Notes under the pieces: model-generated
Database searches by the model: none
Told to the model about the DNA's origin: nothing
What the model saw: the letters and a program-made list of their open reading frames with translations, nothing else
Origin: Neorhodopirellula pilleata
GTDB taxonomy: Bacteria; Planctomycetota; Planctomycetia; Pirellulales; Pirellulaceae
Assembly (NCBI RefSeq): GCF_007859915.1
Contig: NZ_SJPM01000006.1
Span: 331,043-395,042 of the forward strand
Reading direction: 5' to 3'
DNA length: 64,000 nucleotides
Shown here: positions 53,871-62,655 of the stretch, piece after piece
Layout: the number at the start of each line of letters is the position of its first letter
Position numbering within the stretch: position 1 is the first letter of the stretch
Made by a program: the position numbers and the translations under genes

Positions 53871-55007
53871 TTATCGTTTACCGGTGGCGCTGTTCCAGTA
53901 GCGATTCATTTCTTCGACCGTGGGAACCTCGAGCGGTCGAACGATTCGAAATCCTAACCAGGGTGCATCGGTGTGATACCAAATGCTTCGAGGTAACTGC
54001 GGATCTTGACTCTTCCAATCTTTTTCACTTCCCCGTCGGTATGCCGAACGAAGTTGTTCGGGGTCGTCGAACCATGATCCGCCGCGAACCGAGCGCGGGT
54101 AAATTTGGTCGGGAACCAGCCATGGATTCCACACCGGTTTGCCTTCCGAAGCCGTTTCGATCAAGTCAAAATAGTTCTCTTCGAATCGATCAGCGGTCCA
54201 TTCGAGCACGTTGCCGTGCATGTCATGCAATCCCCACGGGTTCGGTTTCTTTTGGCCCACCGGTTGGTACTGATCATCGCTATTGTCGTAAAACCACGCG
54301 TAATCTTCGATCGGTTCATCGCCGAATGAAAAGGCGGTTTGAGTTCCGGCCCGACAGGCGTACTCCCATTCGGCCTCGGTCGGTAATCGGTAGAAGTGAC
54401 CGGTTTGGGCACTGAGCCATTGGCAGTACTTATTGGCGGCGTGCTGAGTCATGCAGATCGCCGGATAGCCTTGCTGTCCCATTCCAAAGCTCATTTCTGT
54501 GTAGGGCGGCGTCGGTTGGCTGACCCCATCGACCAGGTCATGAACCGCCGGATCGAACTCCTTCCATCCGCCGTGCTTTTCGCGGTCGCGTTGCGTGATC
54601 ATGAAAGGTTCGTACTCGTCCCAGGTCACTTCACACTTGCCCATCCAAAACGGGGAAACACTCACCTCGGTGACTGGGCCTTCGTTGTCTTGACGATCCG
54701 CTTCGTCGGCGGGACTGCCCATGGCGAACGTGCCACCTGGGATCGGAATCATCTCGAACTCGACACCCGTCTTGGGAATCACCGCTTGATAGGACTTCAT
54801 CGATTCGGCGTCGATATTCGATGATTCCTGAACGATCGTTTGACGGATCCTTGTCAACAAGTCGAGATCGTCGAGCGATGTATTCGCATCGACGGTTTTC
54901 TTGGTCACGCCCGGTGATTCCGAATTACCAACGACCGGGCAAATGACCAGACAAATGAACCACAACGGACCAGCTAAAACCAAACGAGCGCGACGTAAAA
55001 TAGACAT
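53871..55007 (-). CDS. FGE/SUMF1-like domain protein without catalytic cysteines
   Basis: 378 residues from ATG 55007, with a signal peptide or membrane anchor (VLAGPLWFICLVICPVVG). The formylglycine-generating-enzyme-type fold is clear from IPIPGGTFAMGSPADEADR, PTEAEWEYACRAGT, PWGLHDMHGNVLEWTADR and RGGSWFDDPEQLRSAYRR. In true FGE this last segment contains the Cys pair that activates sulfatases; here there is none, so it is more likely a binding or other SUMF1-like protein than a sulfatase activator. It is convergent with the sulfatase gene, with the hexamer tract between. Confidence 0.85.
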   Translation of the reverse strand: MSILRRARLVLAGPLWFICLVICPVVGNSESPGVTKKTVDANTSLDDLDLLTRIRQTIVQESSNIDAESMKSYQAVIPKTGVEFEMIPIPGGTFAMGSPADEADRQDNEGPVTEVSVSPFWMGKCEVTWDEYEPFMITQRDREKHGGWKEFDPAVHDLVDGVSQPTPPYTEMSFGMGQQGYPAICMTQHAANKYCQWLSAQTGHFYRLPTEAEWEYACRAGTQTAFSFGDEPIEDYAWFYDNSDDQYQPVGQKKPNPWGLHDMHGNVLEWTADRFEENYFDLIETASEGKPVWNPWLVPDQIYPRSVRGGSWFDDPEQLRSAYRRGSEKDWKSQDPQLPRSIWYHTDAPWLGFRIVRPLEVPTVEEMNRYWNSATGKR

Positions 55008-55127
55008 ATCATCAGGGAGAATAAAAAGTAGGAAATAACAGTCGAACCGAAGCAATAAGCTTCCCTGACATTGTACACACGATGGCTCGGTTTCGGGATG
55101 AACTTGCCTATGCCGGTAAACTTCCGC

Positions 55128-56192
55128 ATGTCTGAAATATTGCAAACAACGCCTCGCGGTCTGTATTGCCCCGCGGGAGGTTTTTACATCGACCCGACGC
55201 AGAGCGTCGATCGTGCGGTGATCACCCATGGCCACAGCGATCACGCACGGTGGGGGTGCCGGCACTACTTGGCCGCCCGTCCCGGCGAAACGATCCTGCG
55301 AATGCGACTGACAAAAGAAGCGGCAGGTTCCCGCGCCGACACGACCGAGGCCGGACACACGGCGACAAGTTTGTCGGATGATCCGGAATTCGAATTCCTC
55401 GACTACGGTGAAACACGAACCGTCGGCGGCGTCAAGATTTCGCTGCATCCGGCCGGTCATATGCTCGGTTCGGCTCAGGTCCGATTGGAATACCGGGGCC
55501 GCGTGGCGGTGGTGTCGGGCGACTACAAACTGCAATCCGATTCAACGTGCCAGCACTTTGAAAGTGTCTCGTGTGATTTGTTTGTCACCGAATCGACGTT
55601 CGGATTGCCGATCTACCGCTGGAACGAAGATCACGAAATCTTTGCCGAAATCAATGCGTGGTGGCGACAATCCTCCGAAGCGGGCAAGTGTTGTTTGCTG
55701 TACGCCTACGCGGTCGGCAAGTCACAACGATTGCTCGCCGGTCTGGATCCGACGATCGGCCCGATCTATACCCACGGGGCGGTCGAGAAGGGCGTCCAAG
55801 CTTACCGGACCGCAGGCGTGGAACTGCCCGAGACGACCTATGTCGGAGATCAACCCAAGGGGCATGACTGGGCCGGAGCGATGGTGATCGCCGTCCCATC
55901 TGCCCACGGAACGCCATGGATGCGGAAGTTCGGAAATGTGAGCACCGCGATGGCGAGCGGCTGGATGGCCATCCGTGGCGCGAGAAGACGGCGAGCCGTC
56001 GATCGTGGATTTGTCCTAAGCGACCACGTCGATTGGCCAGGCCTGATGTCGGCGGTCAAGCAAAGCCGAGCCAAAGAAGTCTGGGTCACCCACGGCAGTA
56101 CCGCCGTCGTTGCCCGCTATTTGAATGAACAAGGCATCGATGCCCGACCCATCGACGGTCACTGGCAACACCGCGTGGAAGAGGACGACTAA
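55128..56192 (+). CDS. MBL-fold DNA exonuclease of the ligase-associated type
   Basis: 354 residues from MSEILQTT. Metallo-beta-lactamase/beta-CASP motifs: ITHGHSDHARWG (HxHxDH), PAGHMLGSAQV, VVSGDYK and LSDHVDWPGL. The start PRGLYCPAGGFYIDP is the usual opening of ligase-associated DNA exonucleases, which pair with an ATP-dependent ligase and helicase. Neither partner is present in this window. Alternatively it may act on RNA ends. Confidence 0.87.
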   Translation: MSEILQTTPRGLYCPAGGFYIDPTQSVDRAVITHGHSDHARWGCRHYLAARPGETILRMRLTKEAAGSRADTTEAGHTATSLSDDPEFEFLDYGETRTVGGVKISLHPAGHMLGSAQVRLEYRGRVAVVSGDYKLQSDSTCQHFESVSCDLFVTESTFGLPIYRWNEDHEIFAEINAWWRQSSEAGKCCLLYAYAVGKSQRLLAGLDPTIGPIYTHGAVEKGVQAYRTAGVELPETTYVGDQPKGHDWAGAMVIAVPSAHGTPWMRKFGNVSTAMASGWMAIRGARRRRAVDRGFVLSDHVDWPGLMSAVKQSRAKEVWVTHGSTAVVARYLNEQGIDARPIDGHWQHRVEEDD

Positions 56193-56229
56193 CACGAATT
56201 GATATGCCGACCGATAATGTGGCTTCGAT

Positions 56230-58671
56230 TCACGGAGTCTCTTTGGTTTCCTGAGTCTCTTTCACAATCCGCCAGCATCGGTGGATGCGGCGGTTGCGAT
56301 AGTCTTCAGGAACCGTTTGCGCGGAGATCTCGCGGATCGTCGTGCCTTCGAGGGCTTCGGTATCAAACTTAAAACGACGAAAATTGTTCGAAAAGTAAAT
56401 CACTCCGCCGGGCCGAACGAGCTTGAGCACGTTGATCAATAACGGCACCGCATCGGTTTGCACGTTCCAGTCCTCGTCAGTCCGTTTGCTGTTCGAAAAC
56501 GTCGGCGGATCGCATACGACCAAATCATAAACCTCACCCGGCTTGTGACGACGGATGAACTCGCCGATGTGCATCGGGACGAACTGGTGCTGTGGCCCTT
56601 GCAGATCATTCGCGCGGAGGTTTTCTTCGGCCCACTGCATGTAGTTGGATGATAGATCCACGCTCGTCGTCGAGGCGGCTCCACCGGCGGCGGCGTAAAC
56701 GGTAAACGATCCGGTATATGCGAATAGATTCAGGAAATGCTTTCCCGTCGCTTCGGCTCGCACCATCGAACGCGTCACCCGATGATCCAAGAAAAGTCCC
56801 GTATCGACATAGTCGGCCAGATTGACCAAGAACGTCAAACCGCCTTCCTGGACCGGGATGCGCTGTTCGGTTTGATCAACCTTTTGATGTTGCGTGTTGC
56901 CGCGTTGCCGGATCCGTTTTTTCAAATAGACATTCTGCTTCGGGATGTCGAGCGTTTCGCCGGCGGTCTGTGCCATCAGATCGAGCCAATTGGCATGTTG
57001 CGCGGGATCGCGATCATGGGGCCGTTCGAATTCGCTCAGATGCAGATGGTTTTCATAGCGATCGACGACCAAGGGGATCTCCGGAATGTCACGTTCGTAA
57101 AGACGGAAACACGTGATCCCGCGTTTGGTCGGCCATCGGCGCAGGTGCTTGGCTCGTTTACGCAACCGGGACGCGAACAACTCGGCTTGGTGCTGGGCTT
57201 TTTCCGGTAGACTGCCGAAGGCCGCTTCGCCAACCGCGTGAACGTAGCGTTGACTTTTAGTCGACGTTTGAGAGACCGGCGACTGAAAGTCGCCACCACT
57301 CATTTTTTCCGTGATGCTTGGTTCGGCGTTAGCAATCGAGCGTGCCTTGGCCGCTTCCCATGGCGAACGAACGACGGGTTCGCTTTCGGCCGGCGTTTGC
57401 GGATCGTCCGTTTCGGGCGAATCGATCTCAGGTTCGGGCGAATCGATCTCAGGCGTGGTCGGATCCTCATCGGTTGTCGTCGCGGGCGTTTCCGGGGTCG
57501 CCTCGTCGATCGTGCCGGAGCCCACGACCGGCTTGGGGCCTTGGAATTGATAGTAGGTGCATTCGATCCGGCCGTTGTAGAGTTTTCGGCGACGATCGGC
57601 TTGGCGACCGACCGCGTTCTCAAAATTTTCAAACGCGGTCAAAAAATAAAACGACCAGGTCGGCAGATGACGCAACACGTTCGGGATCGCCGCGTAGAGT
57701 TCTTCGACCTCCCAATCTCGGCCGAGACGCATGCCATAGGGCGGGTTGGTGACCAAACATCCGAACCGGCGTTTGCTTTGCAAATCACGTACGTCGCCCG
57801 GTTCGAAATGGACGTCCGCGGTCACGCCCGCGCGTTCGGCATTGTCCCGCGCTACTTTCAAGATACGCGGATTGATATCGGTGCCGAGCAAACGTTGCGG
57901 CAAAGGTTCCAAGACGCCCTGCAAAGCTTCTTCGCGGAGTTTCAAGATCGGCTCACGTTGAACGCCCGGCCAGGTCTCGAAAGCGAACGAACGATGTTGG
58001 CCGGGGGCCATGTTGCGACCGATCATGGCGGCTTCGATCGGAATCGTGCCACTGCCGCAAAACGGATCGATCAGCGGTCGATCACGTCGCCAATAGGTCA
58101 GTTGAATCAATGCCGCCGCGAGTGTTTCTTTTAGCGGGGCGCTGGTGACATCGGCCCGGTATCCGCGGCGATGCAAGCCGCGTCCGGTCGTGTCGAGGGT
58201 CAATGTGGCGGTGTCTTTGAGGATCGCGATGTCGACCTTGAACTCGGCCCCCGTTTCGGGAAGTTCGTTCGTCGCGTGATCGCGTTGCAAGGCTTCGACG
58301 ATGGCTTTCTTGACCGCCCGTTGGCACGCCGGGACACTGGTCAACGTCGACTTAACGCTGCGACCGGTGACGGGGAACGAACCATCGACGGGAATCCAAC
58401 GGTCCCACCGGATCGCTTTGGTGGTTTCGAACAATGCATCAAAATCGGCGGCGGGAAACTCGGCGACACGGATCGAAACGCGATCGGCGCATCGCAACCA
58501 CAAATTCGTTTGCGCGATCGTATCGAACGTGCCGCGGAAGTGAACGCGACCGGACTCACCGATGAGGGCATCAATGCCTAGTGCGGCGAGTTCACGTTTG
58601 ACGATCGCCTCGAGCCCGAACGCGCAAATCGCGATCAGGTCCAAGGTGGGGTCGGTCGGTGGTTGGGTCAT
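56230..58671 (-). CDS. rlmL: Bifunctional 23S rRNA methyltransferase RlmKL with repeat-derived insert
   Basis: 813 residues from MTQPPTDPTLD. The N-terminal THUMP domain (about 10-160) is followed by the RlmL methyltransferase (IDPFCGSGTIPIEAAM; LVTNPPYG, m2G2445). The C-terminal RlmK methyltransferase (about 600-800) has FLNLFAYTGSFTVYAAAGG and LVVCDPPTFSNS (m7G2069). Between them is a 90-residue insert: an acidic tandem repeat (PEIDSPEPEIDSPE) and SGGDFQSPVSQTSTKSQ, which is the translated copy of the palindromic element. Both enzymatic parts look intact. A frame extension upstream to 58746 is unlikely. Confidence 0.92.
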   Translation of the reverse strand: MTQPPTDPTLDLIAICAFGLEAIVKRELAALGIDALIGESGRVHFRGTFDTIAQTNLWLRCADRVSIRVAEFPAADFDALFETTKAIRWDRWIPVDGSFPVTGRSVKSTLTSVPACQRAVKKAIVEALQRDHATNELPETGAEFKVDIAILKDTATLTLDTTGRGLHRRGYRADVTSAPLKETLAAALIQLTYWRRDRPLIDPFCGSGTIPIEAAMIGRNMAPGQHRSFAFETWPGVQREPILKLREEALQGVLEPLPQRLLGTDINPRILKVARDNAERAGVTADVHFEPGDVRDLQSKRRFGCLVTNPPYGMRLGRDWEVEELYAAIPNVLRHLPTWSFYFLTAFENFENAVGRQADRRRKLYNGRIECTYYQFQGPKPVVGSGTIDEATPETPATTTDEDPTTPEIDSPEPEIDSPETDDPQTPAESEPVVRSPWEAAKARSIANAEPSITEKMSGGDFQSPVSQTSTKSQRYVHAVGEAAFGSLPEKAQHQAELFASRLRKRAKHLRRWPTKRGITCFRLYERDIPEIPLVVDRYENHLHLSEFERPHDRDPAQHANWLDLMAQTAGETLDIPKQNVYLKKRIRQRGNTQHQKVDQTEQRIPVQEGGLTFLVNLADYVDTGLFLDHRVTRSMVRAEATGKHFLNLFAYTGSFTVYAAAGGAASTTSVDLSSNYMQWAEENLRANDLQGPQHQFVPMHIGEFIRRHKPGEVYDLVVCDPPTFSNSKRTDEDWNVQTDAVPLLINVLKLVRPGGVIYFSNNFRRFKFDTEALEGTTIREISAQTVPEDYRNRRIHRCWRIVKETQETKETP
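57240..57317. repeat. Palindromic element copy C, inside rlmL
   Basis: On the plus strand it reads AACGTAGCGTTGACTTTTAG, then TCGACGTTTG, then GGCGACTGAAAGTCGCCACC, and ends CCGTGATGCT. These align with the complement of copy B from GTGGCGTCGAC to CGCGATGCT, with several changes and a shortened left end. It is in frame, encoding SGGDFQSPVSQTSTKSQRYV of the rRNA methyltransferase linker. Confidence 0.82.
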
Positions 58672-58763
58672 TAGCGTCAGGAAGTTTGACCGTTCGTGTT
58701 GCGGCGTATTGGAAAAACTCAGGCGTGCAGTCGCCCCCACCGGCAAATGAGACTGCTGATTTT

Positions 58764-58829
58764 ATTAGCCGACGGGCGTTAGCCCCGGTTCTGTGGTGCC
58801 GAAACCGGGGCTAACGCCCACCGGCTAAT
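58764..58829. repeat. REP-like palindrome of the RAYT-associated family
   Basis: ATTAGCCGACGGGCGTTAGC then CCCGGTT pairs with AACCGGGGCTAACGCCCACCGGCTAAT. It is the same repeat as at 27932-27996, 31 kb away, and lies between convergent-free ends: downstream of DUF1080 and upstream of rlmL. Confidence 0.88.
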
Positions 58830-58852
58830 TTTGAATGGGGGTTTCAGTTCGT

Positions 58853-59629
58853 TTACAAACTCAAAATTCGCACATTGCGATACCAGGCTTCCGCCGGCGG
58901 GCCGCTGTGGATTTGCAAACCGATCACACCGCTGCGAGCGATCTCGGGATCCGTTTCGGTGTAACGGATGGTTCGTTGACCGCCCAGATAAATTTCGATC
59001 TGATCGTCGACACACACGATCCGCAGGGTGATCCAATCGGTTTCGGGGACCGCCGAAGATGCGGATTCTGGCCCTTGGGGTGTCTTCCACTGGACATCAA
59101 AACGGGGGTCCGGAACAACCAGCATCTTCTTGCGACGGGATTCGTCATAGAGGGCACCCCAAATCGACTCGCCTCCACCTTCGCCCATGTCCGCTTGGTA
59201 TCCGATCACTTCGTTAGGCGGGATACCATTGTCGGATGCATTGGGGCGACGGGAACGAAACTGAACGCCGGCGTTGCGGCCGGTTCCCCGCATCCGGACT
59301 TCCATCCGCAAGTCAAAATTATCGAACGTGTCGGTCGTACACAGAAACTGATTCTCCGGGATTTTTTCTTCCAGACGACCCGCCACGACGGCGGTCCCTT
59401 CGGTGTGGAACCAATACGCGTTGCCCTCCCACCGGGTCAAAATTGTGCCGTCAAACAACCATCGGCAGCGGTTCTCGAATTCCTCGTCCGAGACCGTGCT
59501 CAGCGGCTTGATTGCTTCGGTTTGGGCTGGGGGTGACTGCGTCGGATCGTCGGCAAAAACCGTCGTCGGCGGCACGATTGCCGCGAAAATGACCATCAAA
59601 AACCAGTTGTTTACGAATCGTCGAATCAT
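58853..59629 (-). CDS. DUF1080 (3-keto-disaccharide hydrolase-like) secreted protein
   Basis: 258 residues. A signal peptide (FLMVIFAAIVPPTTVFA) precedes one LamG-like domain with DUF1080 features: WLFDGTILTRWEGN, NQFLCTTDTFDNFDLRMEVRM, NAGVQFRSRR, WITLRIVC and SGVIGLQIHSGPPAEAWYRNVRI. Such proteins are abundant in Planctomycetota and bind or act on sugars. It is divergent from ilvD. Confidence 0.9.
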   Translation of the reverse strand: MIRRFVNNWFLMVIFAAIVPPTTVFADDPTQSPPAQTEAIKPLSTVSDEEFENRCRWLFDGTILTRWEGNAYWFHTEGTAVVAGRLEEKIPENQFLCTTDTFDNFDLRMEVRMRGTGRNAGVQFRSRRPNASDNGIPPNEVIGYQADMGEGGGESIWGALYDESRRKKMLVVPDPRFDVQWKTPQGPESASSAVPETDWITLRIVCVDDQIEIYLGGQRTIRYTETDPEIARSGVIGLQIHSGPPAEAWYRNVRILSL

Positions 59630-59734
59630 TTTTTTTCCTCATCTTTGTTGATTGGGGTCGACCGATCATACTCTGTGCCCCGTCGCGGCTCTGATCGTAC
59701 CCGCTCATTTCCCCCCGAAAGTCCAATTCAACCG

Positions 59735-61441
59735 ATGACCGACATGACCACCGCCGATTCTGACTCGAACATTCTGAACAAATACAGCCGTCACATCACC
59801 CAGCCGAAGAGCCAGGGTGCGTCCCAGGCGATGTTGTACGCAACCGGGATGACGTCCGACGACATGAACAAACCGCAAGTCGGGATCGGCAGCATGTGGT
59901 ACGAAGGCAATAGCTGCAATATGCATCTGCTCGATCTCGCCGCCGAAGTCCGCAAGGGCGTCGTCGAGGCGGGCATGGTCGGCATGCGTTTCAACACGAT
60001 CGGCGTCTCCGACGGGATCTCCATGGGGACCGACGGAATGAGTTTCTCGCTGCAGAGCCGCGACCTGATCGCCGATTCGATCGAAACCATCATGGGTGCC
60101 CAGTGGTACGACGCGTTGATCGCGCTGCCCGGTTGCGACAAGAACATGCCGGGTTGTTTGATCGCGATGGGACGTTTGAACCGTCCGGCAATCATGGTGT
60201 ACGGCGGCACGATCAAGCCCGGCTCGTACAACGGCGAGAAGTTGGACATCGTAAGCGCATTTCAATGTTTCGGCCAATTCATCTCTGGACAAATCAGTGA
60301 AGAGGAACGTGGCGAAATCGTCAAGCGAAGTTGTCCTGGAGCCGGCGCCTGCGGCGGGATGTACACGGCCAACACGATGGCGACCGCGATCGAGGCACTC
60401 GGCATGTCATTACCTTACTCGGCGAGTGTCCCAGCCGAAAACGACGAAAAGAAACAAGAATGCCACCGGGCCGGCAAGGCGATCTTGCACTTGCTTGAAA
60501 AGGACATCAAACCTCGCGACATCATGACCCGCGCCGCGTTCGAAGACGCGATGGTAACGTTGATGGCACTCGGAGGCAGCACCAACGCGGTGTTGCACTT
60601 GATCGCGATGGCCCGTTCGGTTGATGTACCGTTGACGATCGATGACTTCCAATCCGTCGCCGATCGCACGCCGTACCTAGCCGACTTGAAACCGAGCGGC
60701 AAGTTCGTCCAAGAAGATCTGCACAGCGTCGGGGGCACGCCGGCGGTGATGAAATATCTGCTCGAAAAAGGTTTCATCAAAGGCGAGCACATGACCGTCA
60801 CCGGCAAAACGCTCGCCGAGAATCTCGACGAGTTGCCGGGCCTGAAGGAAGGCCAACGGATCGTCGCGACGGTCGAAGCCCCGATCAAACAATCCGGTCA
60901 CATTCGCATCCTCAGGGGTTCGCTCTCTCCCGAGGGTGCCGTCGCCAAAATTACCGGCAAGGAAGGATTGCAATTCAGCGGCCCGGCCCGTTGTTATGAC
61001 AGCGAAGAAGACATGCTCGCGGCTTTGCAGCGTAACGAAATCCAAAAAGGCGACGTCGTGGTGATCCGGTACGAAGGCCCCAAGGGCGGACCCGGAATGC
61101 CAGAGATGCTGACCCCCACCAGCGCGATCATGGGTGCCGGTTTGGGGTCCGATGTGGCGTTGTTGACCGACGGTCGTTTCAGCGGCGGTAGTCACGGCTT
61201 CATCGTCGGCCACATCACCCCGGAAGCGCAAGAAGGCGGACCGTTGGCGCTCGTCCAAGACGGCGACACGATCACGATCGACGCCGAAACCAATTCGCTC
61301 GACGTCGATGTCGACGAAACCGAAATGGCCCGCCGACGCGAAGCCTGGACCGCCCCTCCGCTCAAGGCCACCCGGGGCACGTTGTACAAGTACATCAAAT
61401 GCGTCAAAAGCGCCAGCGAAGGCTGCGTCACCGACGAGTGA
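59735..61441 (+). CDS. ilvD: Dihydroxy-acid dehydratase
   Basis: 568 residues from MTDMTTADSD. Dehydrates 2,3-dihydroxy-isovalerate and relatives in branched-chain amino acid synthesis. Fe-S and Mg ligands are seen: GSMWYEGNSCNMHL, ALPGCDKNMPGCLIAM, SCPGAGACGGMYTANTM. The C-terminal swivelling domain has LTDGRFSGGSHGFIVGH. An upstream frame extension to 59645 is not needed. Confidence 0.95.
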   Translation: MTDMTTADSDSNILNKYSRHITQPKSQGASQAMLYATGMTSDDMNKPQVGIGSMWYEGNSCNMHLLDLAAEVRKGVVEAGMVGMRFNTIGVSDGISMGTDGMSFSLQSRDLIADSIETIMGAQWYDALIALPGCDKNMPGCLIAMGRLNRPAIMVYGGTIKPGSYNGEKLDIVSAFQCFGQFISGQISEEERGEIVKRSCPGAGACGGMYTANTMATAIEALGMSLPYSASVPAENDEKKQECHRAGKAILHLLEKDIKPRDIMTRAAFEDAMVTLMALGGSTNAVLHLIAMARSVDVPLTIDDFQSVADRTPYLADLKPSGKFVQEDLHSVGGTPAVMKYLLEKGFIKGEHMTVTGKTLAENLDELPGLKEGQRIVATVEAPIKQSGHIRILRGSLSPEGAVAKITGKEGLQFSGPARCYDSEEDMLAALQRNEIQKGDVVVIRYEGPKGGPGMPEMLTPTSAIMGAGLGSDVALLTDGRFSGGSHGFIVGHITPEAQEGGPLALVQDGDTITIDAETNSLDVDVDETEMARRREAWTAPPLKATRGTLYKYIKCVKSASEGCVTDE

Positions 61442-61482
61442 GACTCGACCTAGGCCGATGCCAGGCCAGGTCTTGGAATACG

Positions 61483-61552
61483 ATCGGGCCGTTGGCCCGA
61501 TCACGTCTTCGGGCCAACGGCCCATACGTTTGCCTAGCCGAGCCCGAAAGGG
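61483..61552. repeat. Palindromic repeat after ilvD
   Basis: Arms ATCGGGCCGTTGGCCCGA and TCGGGCCAACGGCCCAT enclose CACGTCT, followed by AGCCCGAAAGGGCT. It may act as a transcription end between ilvD and the convergent toxin gene. The rest of this gap has no gene. Confidence 0.75.
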
Positions 61553-61722
61553 CTGGGGAATCTATGCACGTTACCATGAAGGACCAACGGTCCGGCCGAT
61601 TGTCATCACCAACGTGTTGTCGTTTTGGTAACAACTGCCTGTACCGTCTCACCGTTCGCTGATCACGAAGTACGTCCAAGACGCTGCAAAATCAGCGGAA
61701 TACAGTTCGGCGTCTTGAGACG

Positions 61723-62013
61723 TTACCCACGACTCCTAAGTTCGCTCTCATCTTCGCCGCCGGTAAAAAGTCCGACAACCACAACGAAGGGTTCGTCGAT
61801 ACGGAAATACAAGACGGCGGTAAATCGCTTGAGTCGGCAAGGGCGGTAGCCGGTATGGTCTGCGGCGAATAACAGCGGATTCCCTTTAACCCGTTCGAGA
61901 GCAAGATAAAATTCGGCTTCGAATTTTTCGCCGAGACCCATCGAGATTCGATCAAACCAATCGATCCCACGCAGCAGATCAATTTCGGTGTGGGCCGTTA
62001 GCCGCGCCTTCAT
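61723..62013 (-). CDS. ParE/RelE-family toxin
   Basis: 96 residues. The fold pattern is of ParE toxins: LTAHTEIDLLRGIDWFDRIS, then ERVKGNPLLF, then YRPCRLKRFTAVLYFRID and VVVVGLFTGGEDE. The start overlaps the stop of the antitoxin gene by four bases. Known members inhibit gyrase or cut mRNA on the ribosome; which applies here is not clear. Confidence 0.87.
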   Translation of the reverse strand: MKARLTAHTEIDLLRGIDWFDRISMGLGEKFEAEFYLALERVKGNPLLFAADHTGYRPCRLKRFTAVLYFRIDEPFVVVVGLFTGGEDESELRSRG

Positions 62014-62237
62014 CGACCACGGGCCACACGGATTCGTTCGCGAAACTCTTCCTCGCTTAGGGCAGTCGATGGTTTTGCCTTATACTCGGCCCAGCGACGA
62101 TCTAGTTCGGCACGCTGCGAATCCGTCAATTCAGTACCAATGCCGTCCGGCAATCGGTCCCAGATTGCTTGCACGATACGAAGTTGGTCGCTCGGTGGCA
62201 GGGCAGAAATATCAGTAATTGCTTGCTCAACGGTCAT
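62010..62237 (-). CDS. TIGR02574-type addiction-module antitoxin
   Basis: 75 residues from MTVEQAITDIS; the frame is open further upstream. LPPSDQLRIVQAIWDRL and LSEEEFRERIR are the antitoxin family's segments. It is coupled to the ParE-type toxin by a four-base overlap and should autoregulate with it. Confidence 0.87.
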   Translation of the reverse strand: MTVEQAITDISALPPSDQLRIVQAIWDRLPDGIGTELTDSQRAELDRRWAEYKAKPSTALSEEEFRERIRVARGR

Positions 62238-62325
62238 GCTCGATTCTCCGTAACCCCATTCTAGCATCGCTAGAAGACAGTGCAATTGCGATTGCTGGAC
62301 AACGCCTGAATGCTATCCAGCCGGA

Positions 62326-62655
62326 TCAATCGAGATCGTCACCCATGAAAACCGCCAGCCAGACGGTCGGTTCATTCGGCGTCGTCCACTCGACCCGGTG
62401 TTTTCGGTGGGCAGGAATCAGAACGTGATCGCCGGGCCGCATCGTGGCCGGCTCATCGTCGTCTTCGAATCGTAGCTTGGCTTCCCCTTTCAACACGACC
62501 ACCCATTCGGCCTCATCTTGATCGTACCAGAAGCCCTCAGGTGAACCGTGACCGGTCGATACGATCCGCTCGATGCGGACGTGTTGGTTTTCGGCGAGGA
62601 CCGTGACGAGTTCCTCGGGCAGCATGTTGGAAAGATCGTCAAAGAGATTTTTCAT
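62326..62655 (-). CDS. Cupin-domain protein
   Basis: 109 residues from MKNLFDD. One small cupin barrel: EGFWYDQDEAEWVVVLKGEAKL and MRPGDHVLIPAHRKHRVEW hold the two cupin motifs with His and Glu metal ligands. The role is unknown. It overlaps the metallophosphoesterase gene by four bases, so the two form an operon. Confidence 0.87.
   Translation of the reverse strand: MKNLFDDLSNMLPEELVTVLAENQHVRIERIVSTGHGSPEGFWYDQDEAEWVVVLKGEAKLRFEDDDEPATMRPGDHVLIPAHRKHRVEWTTPNEPTVWLAVFMGDDLD

Noticed and set aside
53580..54415. Frames across the hexamer ladder (LGLGLS and RFRFKF runs)
   Set aside because: They are translations of a simple repeat and of the strand opposite the FGE-like gene.
60677..61525. 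282-residue minus-strand frame opposite ilvD
   Set aside because: It is a shadow of ilvD, whose Fe-S and substrate motifs are complete on the plus strand.
61483..61552. Rho-independent terminator after ilvD
   Set aside because: The hairpin is strong but lacks a following T-run and looks like a dispersed repeat; kept as a repeat only.
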